A stretch of 8,830 nucleotides of DNA from Desulfobacterales bacterium (GTDB lineage Bacteria > Desulfobacterota > Desulfobacteria > Desulfobacterales > 4be13). The DNA lies in the NCBI GenBank assembly GCA_029934695.1, contig JAOZLU010000269.1, positions 1 to 8,830 on the forward strand. The letters are read 5' to 3'. Shown here one piece after another: positions 1-5,776 of this stretch (within the stretch, counting starts at the first letter, position 1; every line of letters begins with the position of its first letter). The position numbers and the translations under genes are program-made. A model generated the notes under the pieces. That model saw nothing but the letters and a program-made list of their open reading frames with translations. It was not told where the DNA came from and searched no databases.

Positions 1-70
1 TTTGATGTTTGATGTTTGATGTTTGATGTTTGATGTTTGATATTTGATGTTTGATGTTTGATGCTGGATG
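1..70. repeat. Heptamer tandem array (TTTGATG)n, left edge
   Basis: Nine consecutive 7-bp units occupy 1-63. Eight are exactly TTTGATG and the sixth (36-42) is TTTGATA. A degenerate tenth unit (CTGGATG) follows at 64-70. The array probably continues leftwards outside the window. Read on the plus strand it contains TGA in all three frames, so it cannot code in that direction; on the minus strand it is open (period HQTSNIK) but offers no ATG, GTG or TTG start. The same unit in the same orientation closes the window at 8777-8830. It resembles the short tandemly repeated heptamers known from filamentous cyanobacteria and some other large bacterial genomes. Confidence 0.95.
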
Positions 71-81
71 ATACCCGGTGC

Positions 82-102
82 TTGATTATCAATTATCAAT
101 TT
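82..102. repeat. Short imperfect heptamer run before the hydrolase gene
   Basis: Three 7-bp units (TTGATTA, TCAATTA, TCAATTT) sit just upstream of the ribosome binding site of the metallo-hydrolase gene. They share the 7-bp period of the edge arrays but not their sequence. With only three imperfect units the run could be chance. Confidence 0.45.
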
Positions 103-122
103 TCCAACGTAAGGATTTTTAT

Positions 123-935
123 ATGAAGATCAAGTTTTTAGGGGTCGGTTCGGCTTTCACGACTTCGGAGTATTATCAATCCAATATGCTGGTAACAGCC
201 CGGAACGGCAAAGAACTGCTTGTTGATTGCGGGACTGATATAAGATTCTCTCTGCGAGAATGCAGACATACCACTGATGTATCCTCTCAGGACGGGGACT
301 CCCGCGGAAAAATCGACGCGGTCTATATCTCACATCTCCACTCCGATCATATCGGTGGAATGGAATGGATGGCGTTTGAAACTTATTTCAGTCCGAACTC
401 GGGAAAACCCAAGCTTTTCATGGAAGAGAATATCATGCATGAGATGTGGAACTGCTCTTTAAAGGGCGGCCTCGGATGTATCGAGGGAAAGCAGATGCAT
501 CTTACCGACTATTTTGACTGCCGGCCCGCATCTGACGGCGGCTCTTTCTGCTGGGAAAGGATTCTGTTCACACTGGTAAAAATGCCTCATATTATAACCG
601 GTTACAAAAATTTTTACAGTTACGGTCTGCTGATTGAGGAAATGGATCACCAAGGATCGAGGGTATTTATCACCACAGATACGCAATTTCAACCTGATCT
701 GATTGGCAGAATTGCCAAAAAAACATCTGTCATATTCCATGATTGTGAAACCAGCCCTCTCAAAAGCATTGTTCATGCCCATTACGACGATTTATGCACC
801 CTGCCGTCCGCATTGAGGCGGAAAATATGGCTTTATCATTATCAGCCCCATCCTGACGACCGCCACCCCAAAGCTGACGGGTTTGCAGGGTTCGTAAAAA
901 AGGGGCAGGAATTTGATTTGAAAGTTAAAAGTTGA
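123..935 (+). CDS. MBL-fold metallo-hydrolase (RNase Z / phosphodiesterase-like)
   Basis: A 270-residue protein of the metallo-beta-lactamase fold, expected to be a soluble two-metal (usually zinc) hydrolase. Visible motifs are the first strand MKIKFLGVGSAF, DCG at residues 35-37, the metal-binding HLHSDH at 71-76, a likely third metal His at H156 (MPHIITG), TTDTQF with Asp186, and the late HAHYDD with His218/His220. The motif order fits the RNase Z/PhnP/cyclic-nucleotide phosphodiesterase branch rather than true beta-lactamases; the substrate cannot be told. I chose ATG 123 because AAGGA at 111-115 lies 7 bases upstream; a longer frame from GTG 78 would add 15 residues that overlap low-complexity repeat DNA. 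The stop codon lies inside a small heptamer run. The gene converges on the TIR gene, with 29 bp between the two stops. The general family is secure; the specific reaction is unknown. Confidence 0.9.
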   Translation: MKIKFLGVGSAFTTSEYYQSNMLVTARNGKELLVDCGTDIRFSLRECRHTTDVSSQDGDSRGKIDAVYISHLHSDHIGGMEWMAFETYFSPNSGKPKLFMEENIMHEMWNCSLKGGLGCIEGKQMHLTDYFDCRPASDGGSFCWERILFTLVKMPHIITGYKNFYSYGLLIEEMDHQGSRVFITTDTQFQPDLIGRIAKKTSVIFHDCETSPLKSIVHAHYDDLCTLPSALRRKIWLYHYQPHPDDRHPKADGFAGFVKKGQEFDLKVKS

Positions 936-940
936 AAGTA
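920..940. repeat. Heptamer run across the hydrolase stop codon
   Basis: Three near-identical 7-bp units (GAAAGTT, AAAAGTT, GAAAGTA) run through the end of the hydrolase gene, and its TGA stop (933-935) spans units 2 and 3. The last few residues of the protein (ESK-type tail, LKVKS) are therefore repeat-encoded. Confidence 0.6.
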
Positions 941-964
941 AAGCCGGAGAGGTTTTCCACTTTT

Positions 965-3238
965 TTATGAATCATCTGCTTTTTCGTCGATTTTCCTTGT
1001 CCCTTCCATCAGAAGCCACATAAAATCCTCCAACTCTTCGGCCTCCATGTCATCGGAGGACAGCCCCGGGGTGAATTTGAATCGCCCCTCTGTTTCTCTC
1101 AGCATTTCATAGAAAGCTTCCTTCCCTTCATCTTCACAGTATTCCGCGCGGACAAGATTTCCTTCCCTGAAAGCCAGTGAGGCGGATCCCTTGGCCAGCT
1201 TCAAGGTCAGTACGCCGGTTTTCTGGTTTATATTAAAGGTTTGAAATAATTCCGAAGGCGGCATTTCAGAAAGTTTGCCGACCATTCCGGATGCAAACTC
1301 CTCTGCCCTCACATCATGTATTTCCACAAGCCGCCGGGCAAGCAGACGGGTGAAATACATCTGAAGGGATTGAAACTTGCTTAAAACTTTTTTGAAATCT
1401 TTGCCAGTTAAATATAACACGGTCACAGGCTCAGTTGCTTTCACTGTGGCACCGACAGGATTGCCGCTGAGGAGACTCATCTCCCCAAACACCTCTCCTC
1501 TTCCCATGACGGCGATGCTTATTCCGCCTTCACCCAATACTTCAATCTTCCCGGATACAATGATAAATAAATTTTCGCCAGGTTCTCCTTTTTGTATGAT
1601 GATCTCATTCTTGGCATATTGTTTAAGCTTTAAAAAGGAAACAAGATATCTGATATCATGTATATCAAGGCTCTGAAACATTGAAAAATTACCTAACAGG
1701 CTCACAAGCGCGCCTGTGTCATCCGGAGTTCTTTTAAAAGTTTTGGAACTGATGAATTCCCGATACTTTAGTCGGATTGAGCCTGTGCAGCCACTGCATT
1801 TAAAGGAATATCCCCCGGCGTTGCCCGTGTGCTCATATTTTATATGAACTTCCATTATGTCTTCAATGAGTATAAGACAAACGGATTTGTCACGGGGAAA
1901 TAAGACGGATTTCCCTGATAATTTCAATTCATCACCCAATTTGTAAAGGGGACAGTCGTTTTCCCCGATAATTTTATAAGCTGCTTCGGGGAAATTCATC
2001 ATTCCGATGCCTCTCATGGGCACGAAAGGGACTGCCTTCTTTTCCAGCGGAGGCTCCGTATTTCTCTTTTCCTCCGGGAAAGTGTCCAAAATTTCACAGA
2101 GAAGGCGATTCAGCGATGCCTGATACGCGTCAGCGTCATTCCATCGGGAGAAGTCGCCGATATGTCGGGTAGGGGGAATATTCTCTGTCCATTTTTGTTT
2201 CGTATTCATCACGGCCGCGTCCAGGCATATCGGAAACAGCATGATTTTTTTACGCTTGCCTTCTTCTTCAGAAGCGTTTTTCATTTCTTTTACTACCTGT
2301 CTGCTGTTAACCGAGCTTTCCGACAATACCAGCAGAAGGGCGGAATTCGGGATTTGGAAAGATTCCGTCTTTTCAAAAAATGTTGTCTTCCCGAGTTCCG
2401 AGAGCCAGCAGCGGACACCTTTTTTATAAAGATCAGCATACAGTTGCCTGGCAAAATTTTCATCTTCAGCCGAGTACCTGATAAAGCAGGAATAAAAGCG
2501 GATGGGCTGTCCCGCGAGTAAAGCCATGTAGGAGATAAAATTATCCGGAACCCCGGTTCCCCGGAGGAAGACATCTGAAATATTTCCCCTGGACCGATAG
2601 GTGGAATCAATGCCGATAACCGAGGGGCCAAGATGCTGAACAGTGTCAGCACCTTTTAGCATGCTGAGGTCCACATCTCCGAATGTAGTCCACTCCACAA
2701 GGGCCTCACTGATGTCTGTGTTGGTAAACTCCGCATGGCTGAGGTCAGCATGGCTGAGGTTCGCCCTCACGAGTTTTGCGTCGTTGAAATTGGCTCCCCG
2801 GGCATTCACATAGCTGAGGTTTGCATGGCTGAGGTTCGCCTCGCTGATATCCGTCCTGCTGAGGTTTGCCCTGCTGAAGTTTGCCCTGCTGAGGTTTGCT
2901 CCCCAGAGTTTCGAGTTTCTGAGGTCTGCCTTTCTGAGATCTGCTCCGCTGAGGTCCGCATTGGTGAGGTCCGCACCCCGGAGGTTTGCCCTGCTGAGAT
3001 TTGACCCGCCGAGATCCGCAAAGCAGAGGTCTGCTCTGCTGAAGTTCACGCCCCAGAGTTTTGATTTGTTGAGATTCGCCTCCCAGAAACTTGCCTGACT
3101 GAAATTTGCATAACTGAGGTTTGAAACACAGAGGTTCGCACCGGAGAAATCAGGCATTTCTTCAGGATTGTTTCCCTTCCACTTATTCCAGACAATCACT
3201 CCTTGCTTGATGATATCAAGGTGTTCTTTCTTTGCCAT
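965..3238 (-). CDS. Pentapeptide-repeat / TIR / cNMP-binding / DUF4388 fusion protein
   Basis: A 757-residue soluble signalling protein with no signal peptide or membrane segment. Residues about 31-190 are A(N/D)LxxA-type pentapeptide repeats, predicted to form a right-handed beta-helix. Residues about 248-385 are a TIR domain (YSCFIRYSAEDENFARQLY), with Glu318 at the position of the NADase catalytic Glu; the usual Trp four residues earlier is Gln314. Residues about 427-495 are a small region with CP at 429-430 and CSGC at 481-484. Residues about 515-635 are a cyclic-nucleotide-binding fold (GEMSLLSGNPVGATV at 585-599) in which the phosphate-contacting Arg of the classic motif is Val595. Residues about 648-745 match DUF4388. 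The ATG at 3238 is preceded by AAGGA six bases upstream. Ligand binding plausibly controls TIR activity, but whether it makes or breaks NAD+ products or only scaffolds is inference. Three 25-bp hairpin repeats lie just upstream. Confidence 0.9.
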   Translation of the reverse strand: MAKKEHLDIIKQGVIVWNKWKGNNPEEMPDFSGANLCVSNLSYANFSQASFWEANLNKSKLWGVNFSRADLCFADLGGSNLSRANLRGADLTNADLSGADLRKADLRNSKLWGANLSRANFSRANLSRTDISEANLSHANLSYVNARGANFNDAKLVRANLSHADLSHAEFTNTDISEALVEWTTFGDVDLSMLKGADTVQHLGPSVIGIDSTYRSRGNISDVFLRGTGVPDNFISYMALLAGQPIRFYSCFIRYSAEDENFARQLYADLYKKGVRCWLSELGKTTFFEKTESFQIPNSALLLVLSESSVNSRQVVKEMKNASEEEGKRKKIMLFPICLDAAVMNTKQKWTENIPPTRHIGDFSRWNDADAYQASLNRLLCEILDTFPEEKRNTEPPLEKKAVPFVPMRGIGMMNFPEAAYKIIGENDCPLYKLGDELKLSGKSVLFPRDKSVCLILIEDIMEVHIKYEHTGNAGGYSFKCSGCTGSIRLKYREFISSKTFKRTPDDTGALVSLLGNFSMFQSLDIHDIRYLVSFLKLKQYAKNEIIIQKGEPGENLFIIVSGKIEVLGEGGISIAVMGRGEVFGEMSLLSGNPVGATVKATEPVTVLYLTGKDFKKVLSKFQSLQMYFTRLLARRLVEIHDVRAEEFASGMVGKLSEMPPSELFQTFNINQKTGVLTLKLAKGSASLAFREGNLVRAEYCEDEGKEAFYEMLRETEGRFKFTPGLSSDDMEAEELEDFMWLLMEGTRKIDEKADDS

Positions 3239-3294
3239 GAAGATTCCTTCGTAATTACAAATATTAAGAACGCTTTTGCCCTGCTTTCATGGGA

Positions 3295-3369
3295 AATGCC
3301 CGGAAGCATTTCAAAGTGTAATGCCCGGAAGCATTTCAAAGTGTAATGCCCGGAAGCATTTCAAAGTGT
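3295..3369. repeat. Three perfect 25-bp tandem repeats with internal hairpin
   Basis: Three identical 25-bp copies start at 3295, 3320 and 3345. Each holds the inverted repeat AATGC-CCGGAA-GCATT; in the first copy the stem extends to GAAATGC/GCATTTC (7 bp). The block begins 57 bp upstream of the TIR-fusion start codon, so it lies in that gene's presumed promoter or 5' leader. It could be an operator series, RNA hairpins in a leader, or a dispersed repeat. No convincing -10/-35 pair was seen for the gene. Confidence 0.9.
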
Positions 3370-3433
3370 ATGATGGCATCAGTTGCATAGCCAAAAGCAA
3401 GGTGATGTTCCATGAAAATCAGGGCATGAGCGT

Positions 3434-3508
3434 TTAAAAAAAACTGAGATTGGCTTCGTTGTCATCAATAAGCAAAATGATGTCCTGCTTTGTTGTGTCC
3501 GTGTTCAT
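3434..3508 (-). pseudogene. Response-regulator receiver domain, N-terminal remnant
   Basis: Reading from ATG 3508 gives 24 codons that begin like a receiver domain: DIILLIDDNEANL, with the hydrophobic first strand and the acidic DD pair typical of CheY-like proteins. It then meets TAA at a run of eight Ts (minus strand). A normal receiver domain is about 120 residues, so this is a truncated remnant. Reading on in the neighbouring frame gives about 33 more open codons (including FGYATDAI) into the 25-bp repeats, so a homopolymer slip may have contributed. The start lies immediately after the stop of the broken gene at 3512-3765, as in a two-gene signalling operon. Confidence 0.6.
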
Positions 3509-3529
3509 TATTCATGTTCCATGTTCCAT
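3502..3529. repeat. Imperfect heptamer run at the pseudogene junction
   Basis: Four 7-bp units (TGTTCAT, TATTCAT, GTTCCAT, GTTCCAT) cover the last codons and the stop (3512-3514, minus strand) of the upstream broken gene and the start codon of the response-regulator remnant. The last two units are identical. Confidence 0.55.
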
Positions 3530-3765
3530 ATATTGCTCTGTCAGTGCCAGAAGCAGATTCGGCAGCCAACTCTCATAATGGCGAACCGTCTCACTGTCTG
3601 CGGGAAAGAAGCCTCGGCCACAAGCCTGAGATATGTTCTGCAGCTTAGGCATGACTTCGTCACGTCTGCGGGAAAGAAGCCTCGGCCACAAGCCTGAGAT
3701 ATGTTCTGCAGCTTAGGCATGACTTCGTCACAAATCTCTCCGAATTTTTTTCGAGTGTGTTCCAT
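3512..3765 (-). pseudogene. 3' end of an unidentified gene, broken by a 68-bp duplication
   Basis: The minus strand carries what looks like a genuine coding 3' end: MPKLQNISQACGRGFFPAD followed by SETVRHYESWLPNLLLALTE and a TGA at 3512-3514. A 68-bp tandem duplication (3596-3731) doubles the first of these stretches. Because 68 is not a multiple of three, the frame entering from upstream (ATG 3765, after GGGAG) reads the second copy out of frame and ends at 3541 as a 74-residue nonsense product. Deleting one copy restores a single frame of about 60 codons from ATG 3765 to the TGA. I do not recognise the family. Its position just before a receiver-domain start suggests a signalling operon remnant, which is inference. 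Confidence 0.55.
3596..3731. repeat. Perfect 68-bp tandem duplication
   Basis: Positions 3596-3663 and 3664-3731 are identical 68-bp direct copies, each running from GTCTGCGGG to CTTCGTCAC. Perfect identity points to a recent duplication. It disrupts the reading frame of the minus-strand coding remnant described for 3512-3765. Confidence 0.95.
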
Positions 3766-3774
3766 CTCCCGTCA

Positions 3775-3892
3775 TGTCATTCCGGTCAGAATTGAAAGAC
3801 AGATTTTCAGACCGGAATCCGTCATGGTGACTGCGGATTCCGGGTCGGAACTGAAAAAATGTCCCATTTTATCAGTTCTGCCCGGAATGACA
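3775..3892. repeat. Nested inverted-repeat (MITE/REP-like) element
   Basis: Outer arms of 21 bp (3775-3795 and 3872-3892) pair at 19 of 21 positions, with TGTCATTCCGG facing CCGGAATGACA. Inside are TTTTCAG (3804-3810) facing CTGAAAA (3851-3857), and CCGGAATCCG (3812-3821) facing CGGATTCCGG (3834-3843) around a 12-base loop. The roughly 118-bp unit could fold as one long imperfect hairpin. It codes for nothing recognisable. It fits a small non-autonomous mobile or intergenic repeat element; no target-site duplication was identified. Confidence 0.65.
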
Positions 3893-4651
3893 GGTGGAAA
3901 TGGAACACCCCTTTTTTCTCGTCCGATCCCGGATACTGATGAATATATGAAGGAAACAGAGAATCAGCGTGACAGGGAAAAGGGCTTCCAGACGTTCCGG
4001 ATGGCATTCCGCCCGTCAGTTCACGGTTTCTGAAAGCTGAATTATAATTCAGTTTTTACAGCGAATTTGCGGGCCTGTCAATATAAAAAAATAGCTTGGC
4101 TGTGATTCACGGCTGTCAGTGCTAAATTTTTTCCAATTCCAATCCTTGCAGCTATAAAGCCAGAATCTTCAAGGATTTTATAATTTTCTGCAAAATAATG
4201 ACGTACGAAAAATGATTTTTTTCTCAGATAACTATTGCATCTGAACAATTTTTCTGCTATGTGTAATTTTTCTCGACAGGATATTGGATTTTACTTTCAA
4301 CTCTTTGAAATAATTCAGACTTTACAGATAAGAGATATCCGGACGATTTATCCCAAACAGATGATTGCCCATCTTCCGGGTTGCCTGTGAGCTGCTTATG
4401 GATTCTGTGAACGCGACAGTCCGTATGGTAAAAGACAATCTTCAATCCATTAATGATCCGACAAAAAAAGGAGCATTATCTGAACAGACTGCATGGACTG
4501 CATGAGGAATATCATGCAAAAATACAGAACTGTTACGGAAAAACAAATCAGAATTTCCTTGTCAAATCTGAGACGATATGCTCGGATCAAATTCTACAGA
4601 TTCCGCATATCTTTGTGGTCGGACCGGCTAGGGTGTTCGCGGGAATGGCAT
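3893..4651. other. Intergenic stretch without a recognisable gene
   Basis: About 760 bp, mostly AT-rich, with no supported gene. Short open frames occur at 4257-4445 (minus) and 4453-4653 (plus), but neither has a recognisable family, a good ribosome binding site or a coding-like neighbour. Visible structure is the palindrome at 4037-4052 and an 8-bp inverted repeat (AATCCTTG at 4141-4148, CAAGGATT at 4170-4177) followed by AT-rich sequence. It reads as decayed or spacer DNA next to mobile-element remnants. Confidence 0.6.
4037..4057 (+). terminator. Palindrome followed by T-run, possible terminator
   Basis: CTGAATTATAATTCAG is a perfect 16-bp palindrome directly followed by five Ts on the plus strand. 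The form is that of an intrinsic terminator, but the stem is AT-rich and no intact plus-strand gene ends nearby, so it may be an orphan or an operator-like palindrome. Confidence 0.35.
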
Positions 4652-4731
4652 AAGTAAGTACCCGGCCAAAAGTTTTTCAGGATTTTTTATTATAAGCAAA
4701 TACCAGAAAATTTATGACCAGGTACTTATTT
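4652..4731. repeat. Inverted repeat upstream of the DUF2080 gene, possible IS end
   Basis: AAGTAAGTACCCGG (4652-4665) and CCAGGTACTTATTT (4718-4731) are inverted copies matching at 12 of 14 positions, about 50 bp apart. They end 25 bp before the DUF2080 start codon. Given that DUF2080 genes are usually transposon-borne, this may be the left end or subterminal structure of an insertion sequence, or a hairpin in the gene's leader. No matching copy was found after the gene. Confidence 0.5.
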
Positions 4732-4756
4732 GTTTAAAAAATAAGGTTTTTATAAA

Positions 4757-4945
4757 GTGTCCAACGAAACGAAATCTAAAAATGGCAAAGAACCCGCCGT
4801 TGATGTAAGCAGAAGCAAAGTGAAATTTGAAATTTACGGCGAAGAGATGATCGAAAAGAAAGTCAAATCAAGTGGGAACAGCGGCAGGGTTTATCTTCCC
4901 CCTGACTGGGTCGGTCATCATGTAAAAATAATAAGGATTGACTAA
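4757..4945 (+). CDS. DUF2080 family transposase-associated protein
   Basis: A 62-residue protein. Residues 24-62 show the family signature: KFEIYGEEMIEKKVK, then SGNSGRVYLPPDWVG and a KIIRID end. The family (COG3466, putative transposon-encoded protein) is found next to transposases in archaea and deltaproteobacteria; the GRVYLPPDWVG stretch resembles AbrB-type swapped-hairpin DNA-binding proteins, so a DNA-binding or transposition-regulating role is possible but unproven. The start is GTG, with TAAGG ending about 10 bases upstream, and no ATG alternative keeps the N-terminus. No transposase follows: the next gene is an acetyltransferase. The gene is therefore probably a solo remnant of an insertion sequence, or a domesticated copy. 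The reading frame itself is intact. Confidence 0.85.
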   Translation: MSNETKSKNGKEPAVDVSRSKVKFEIYGEEMIEKKVKSSGNSGRVYLPPDWVGHHVKIIRID

Positions 4946-4952
4946 CTCCCTG

Positions 4953-4999
4953 CTCTCTTTTATCATCATAGGTCACTGATAGCTGGTGACTGAAGAGAG
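4953..4999. other. Two-tier hairpin between the DUF2080 and GNAT genes
   Basis: CTCTCTT (4953-4959) faces AAGAGAG (4993-4999), and inside it GTCAC (4972-4976) faces GTGAC (4986-4990). The structure fills most of the 81-bp spacer and ends shortly before the GNAT ribosome binding site. It has no T-run, so it is not a standard terminator; it could be a leader structure or an intergenic repeat. Confidence 0.4.
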
Positions 5000-5026
5000 G
5001 CAGAGGAAACAGAAAGGAATTTGTCT

Positions 5027-5467
5027 GTGGATAATCTTCTTGTAAGAAAATTAAAAGCAGAGGATGCGAAGGATATCAGCAGAATTTATTCGAGCATAAC
5101 GCAAAAATCTGTTATGACGGATTTCAGGCGAATCATTGAAGAACTTGCCCTTAAAGAGGAAAACCCCTGTTTTGTGGCTGAATTTCAAGGCAAAGTGGTG
5201 GGATTTATGATCAGCCATACGCCGGCCGGTGGTTTTGGCATTGAGGAGAGTGCCTGGATCACTATGTTGGGGGTTGATCCCAAATTCATGGGGGAGGGCA
5301 TCGGCAAAAGACTGGCCGAAGAGGTCTTCAAATTTTACAAGATAAAAGGCATCAAGCATATCTATACCACTGTCAGATGGTTTTATGGCGACCTGATGTC
5401 ATTTTTTAAAAGCCTCGGTTTTGACAAAAGCGATTTTGTGAATCTTCACAAAGTTCTTGACGACTGA
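5027..5467 (+). CDS. GNAT-family N-acetyltransferase
   Basis: A 146-residue single-domain GCN5-related acetyltransferase, expected to transfer an acetyl group from acetyl-CoA to an amine on a protein or small molecule in the cytoplasm. It begins with the usual LLVRKLKAEDAKDISRIY. The central beta-4 strand is WITMLGVDP, followed by the acyl-CoA pyrophosphate loop KFMGEGIGKRL (consensus Q/RxxGxG/A, here with Lys first). The end SLGFDKSDFVNL is the typical beta-6/7 region, so the domain is complete. I prefer GTG 5027 because AAAGGA (5013-5018) lies 8 bases upstream; the in-frame TTG 5021 would be only 2 bases from it. The substrate is unknown. It follows the DUF2080 gene by 81 bp with a hairpin between them, and may be a passenger or simply a neighbour. 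Confidence 0.88.
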   Translation: MDNLLVRKLKAEDAKDISRIYSSITQKSVMTDFRRIIEELALKEENPCFVAEFQGKVVGFMISHTPAGGFGIEESAWITMLGVDPKFMGEGIGKRLAEEVFKFYKIKGIKHIYTTVRWFYGDLMSFFKSLGFDKSDFVNLHKVLDD

Positions 5468-5482
5468 GGATTGGCGATTGAT
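5462..5482. repeat. Degenerate heptamer run at the GNAT stop codon
   Basis: Three loose 7-bp units (GACTGAG, GATTGGC, GATTGAT) begin inside the last GNAT codons and include its TGA stop. The match is weak and could be chance. It is recorded because other genes in this window also end inside tandem repeats. Confidence 0.3.
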
Positions 5483-5776
5483 CAAAGCCGTTCCGCAAAG
5501 TGCGTATTTACTGCAGAACAATTTTGCAAATTGTTCCAGACGACCTGTAAAGCCGTTTGCTGCAGAACAATTTTGCAGCCGCTGTACGCCTTGCAAGTTG
5601 CTTTTTTCATGCAGGATGCAGAGCCACGGAACGGGGATGAAACTGAAATATACTGGCATAATGGCATCAATATCTGATGCTTAACCAGATCAATTCACCG
5701 GATGAAACTCAAAATGAAAGGTTATGCAACTTCTTCAAAAAGACCTCCCGGATTTTCAGAAATACAGGATAAAAAA
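5468..5776. other. Repeat-bearing spacer before the redox/HEAT gene
   Basis: About 300 bp with no supported gene; overlapping short frames here have Cys-rich, non-family translations. It holds the duplicated 18-mer and perfect inverted repeat at 5511-5577, and two similar GGATGAAACT segments (about 5635 and 5700). The stretch from ATG 5702 to 5776 is in frame with the downstream gene and could be its N-terminus if that start is used. Confidence 0.5.
5511..5577. repeat. 18-bp direct repeats, one with a perfect inverted repeat
   Basis: CTGCAGAACAATTTTGCA occurs at 5511-5528 and again at 5560-5577, spaced 49 bp start to start. The first copy runs into GAACAATTT-TGC-AAATTGTTC (5516-5536), a perfect 9-bp inverted repeat with a 3-base loop; the second copy lacks the right arm. 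The arrangement could be an operator pair, a hairpin, or repeat debris. Confidence 0.75.

Noticed and set aside
1..70. Heptamer arrays as a CRISPR array
   Set aside because: Units are 7 bp with no spacers, and no cas genes are present.
936..964. Possible bidirectional terminator between the two convergent genes
   Set aside because: No convincing stem was found in the 29-bp gap; only short T and A runs are visible.
2735..3004. Plus-strand open frame of 89 codons with a strongly periodic translation (AEVxxAEV)
   Set aside because: It is the antisense shadow of the 15-bp-periodic pentapeptide-repeat coding region; the minus strand frame is the real gene.
3239..3294. Promoter for the TIR-fusion gene
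   Set aside because: TAATAT-like strings exist on the minus strand but no -35 at suitable spacing, so no call is made.
3701..4033. Plus-strand open frame of 110 codons
   Set aside because: It runs through the 68-bp duplication and the nested inverted-repeat element and has no recognisable motif or good ribosome binding site.
4257..4445. Minus-strand open frame of 62 codons
   Set aside because: It starts at TTG without a Shine-Dalgarno sequence and matches no family I can recognise.
4453..4653. Plus-strand open frame of 66 codons
   Set aside because: No ribosome binding site, no family motif, and the translation looks like random AT-rich sequence.
5457..5684. Overlapping short frames after the GNAT gene with Cys-rich translations
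   Set aside because: They share the repeated 18-mer region, overlap one another on both strands and lack family motifs, so they are most likely non-coding.
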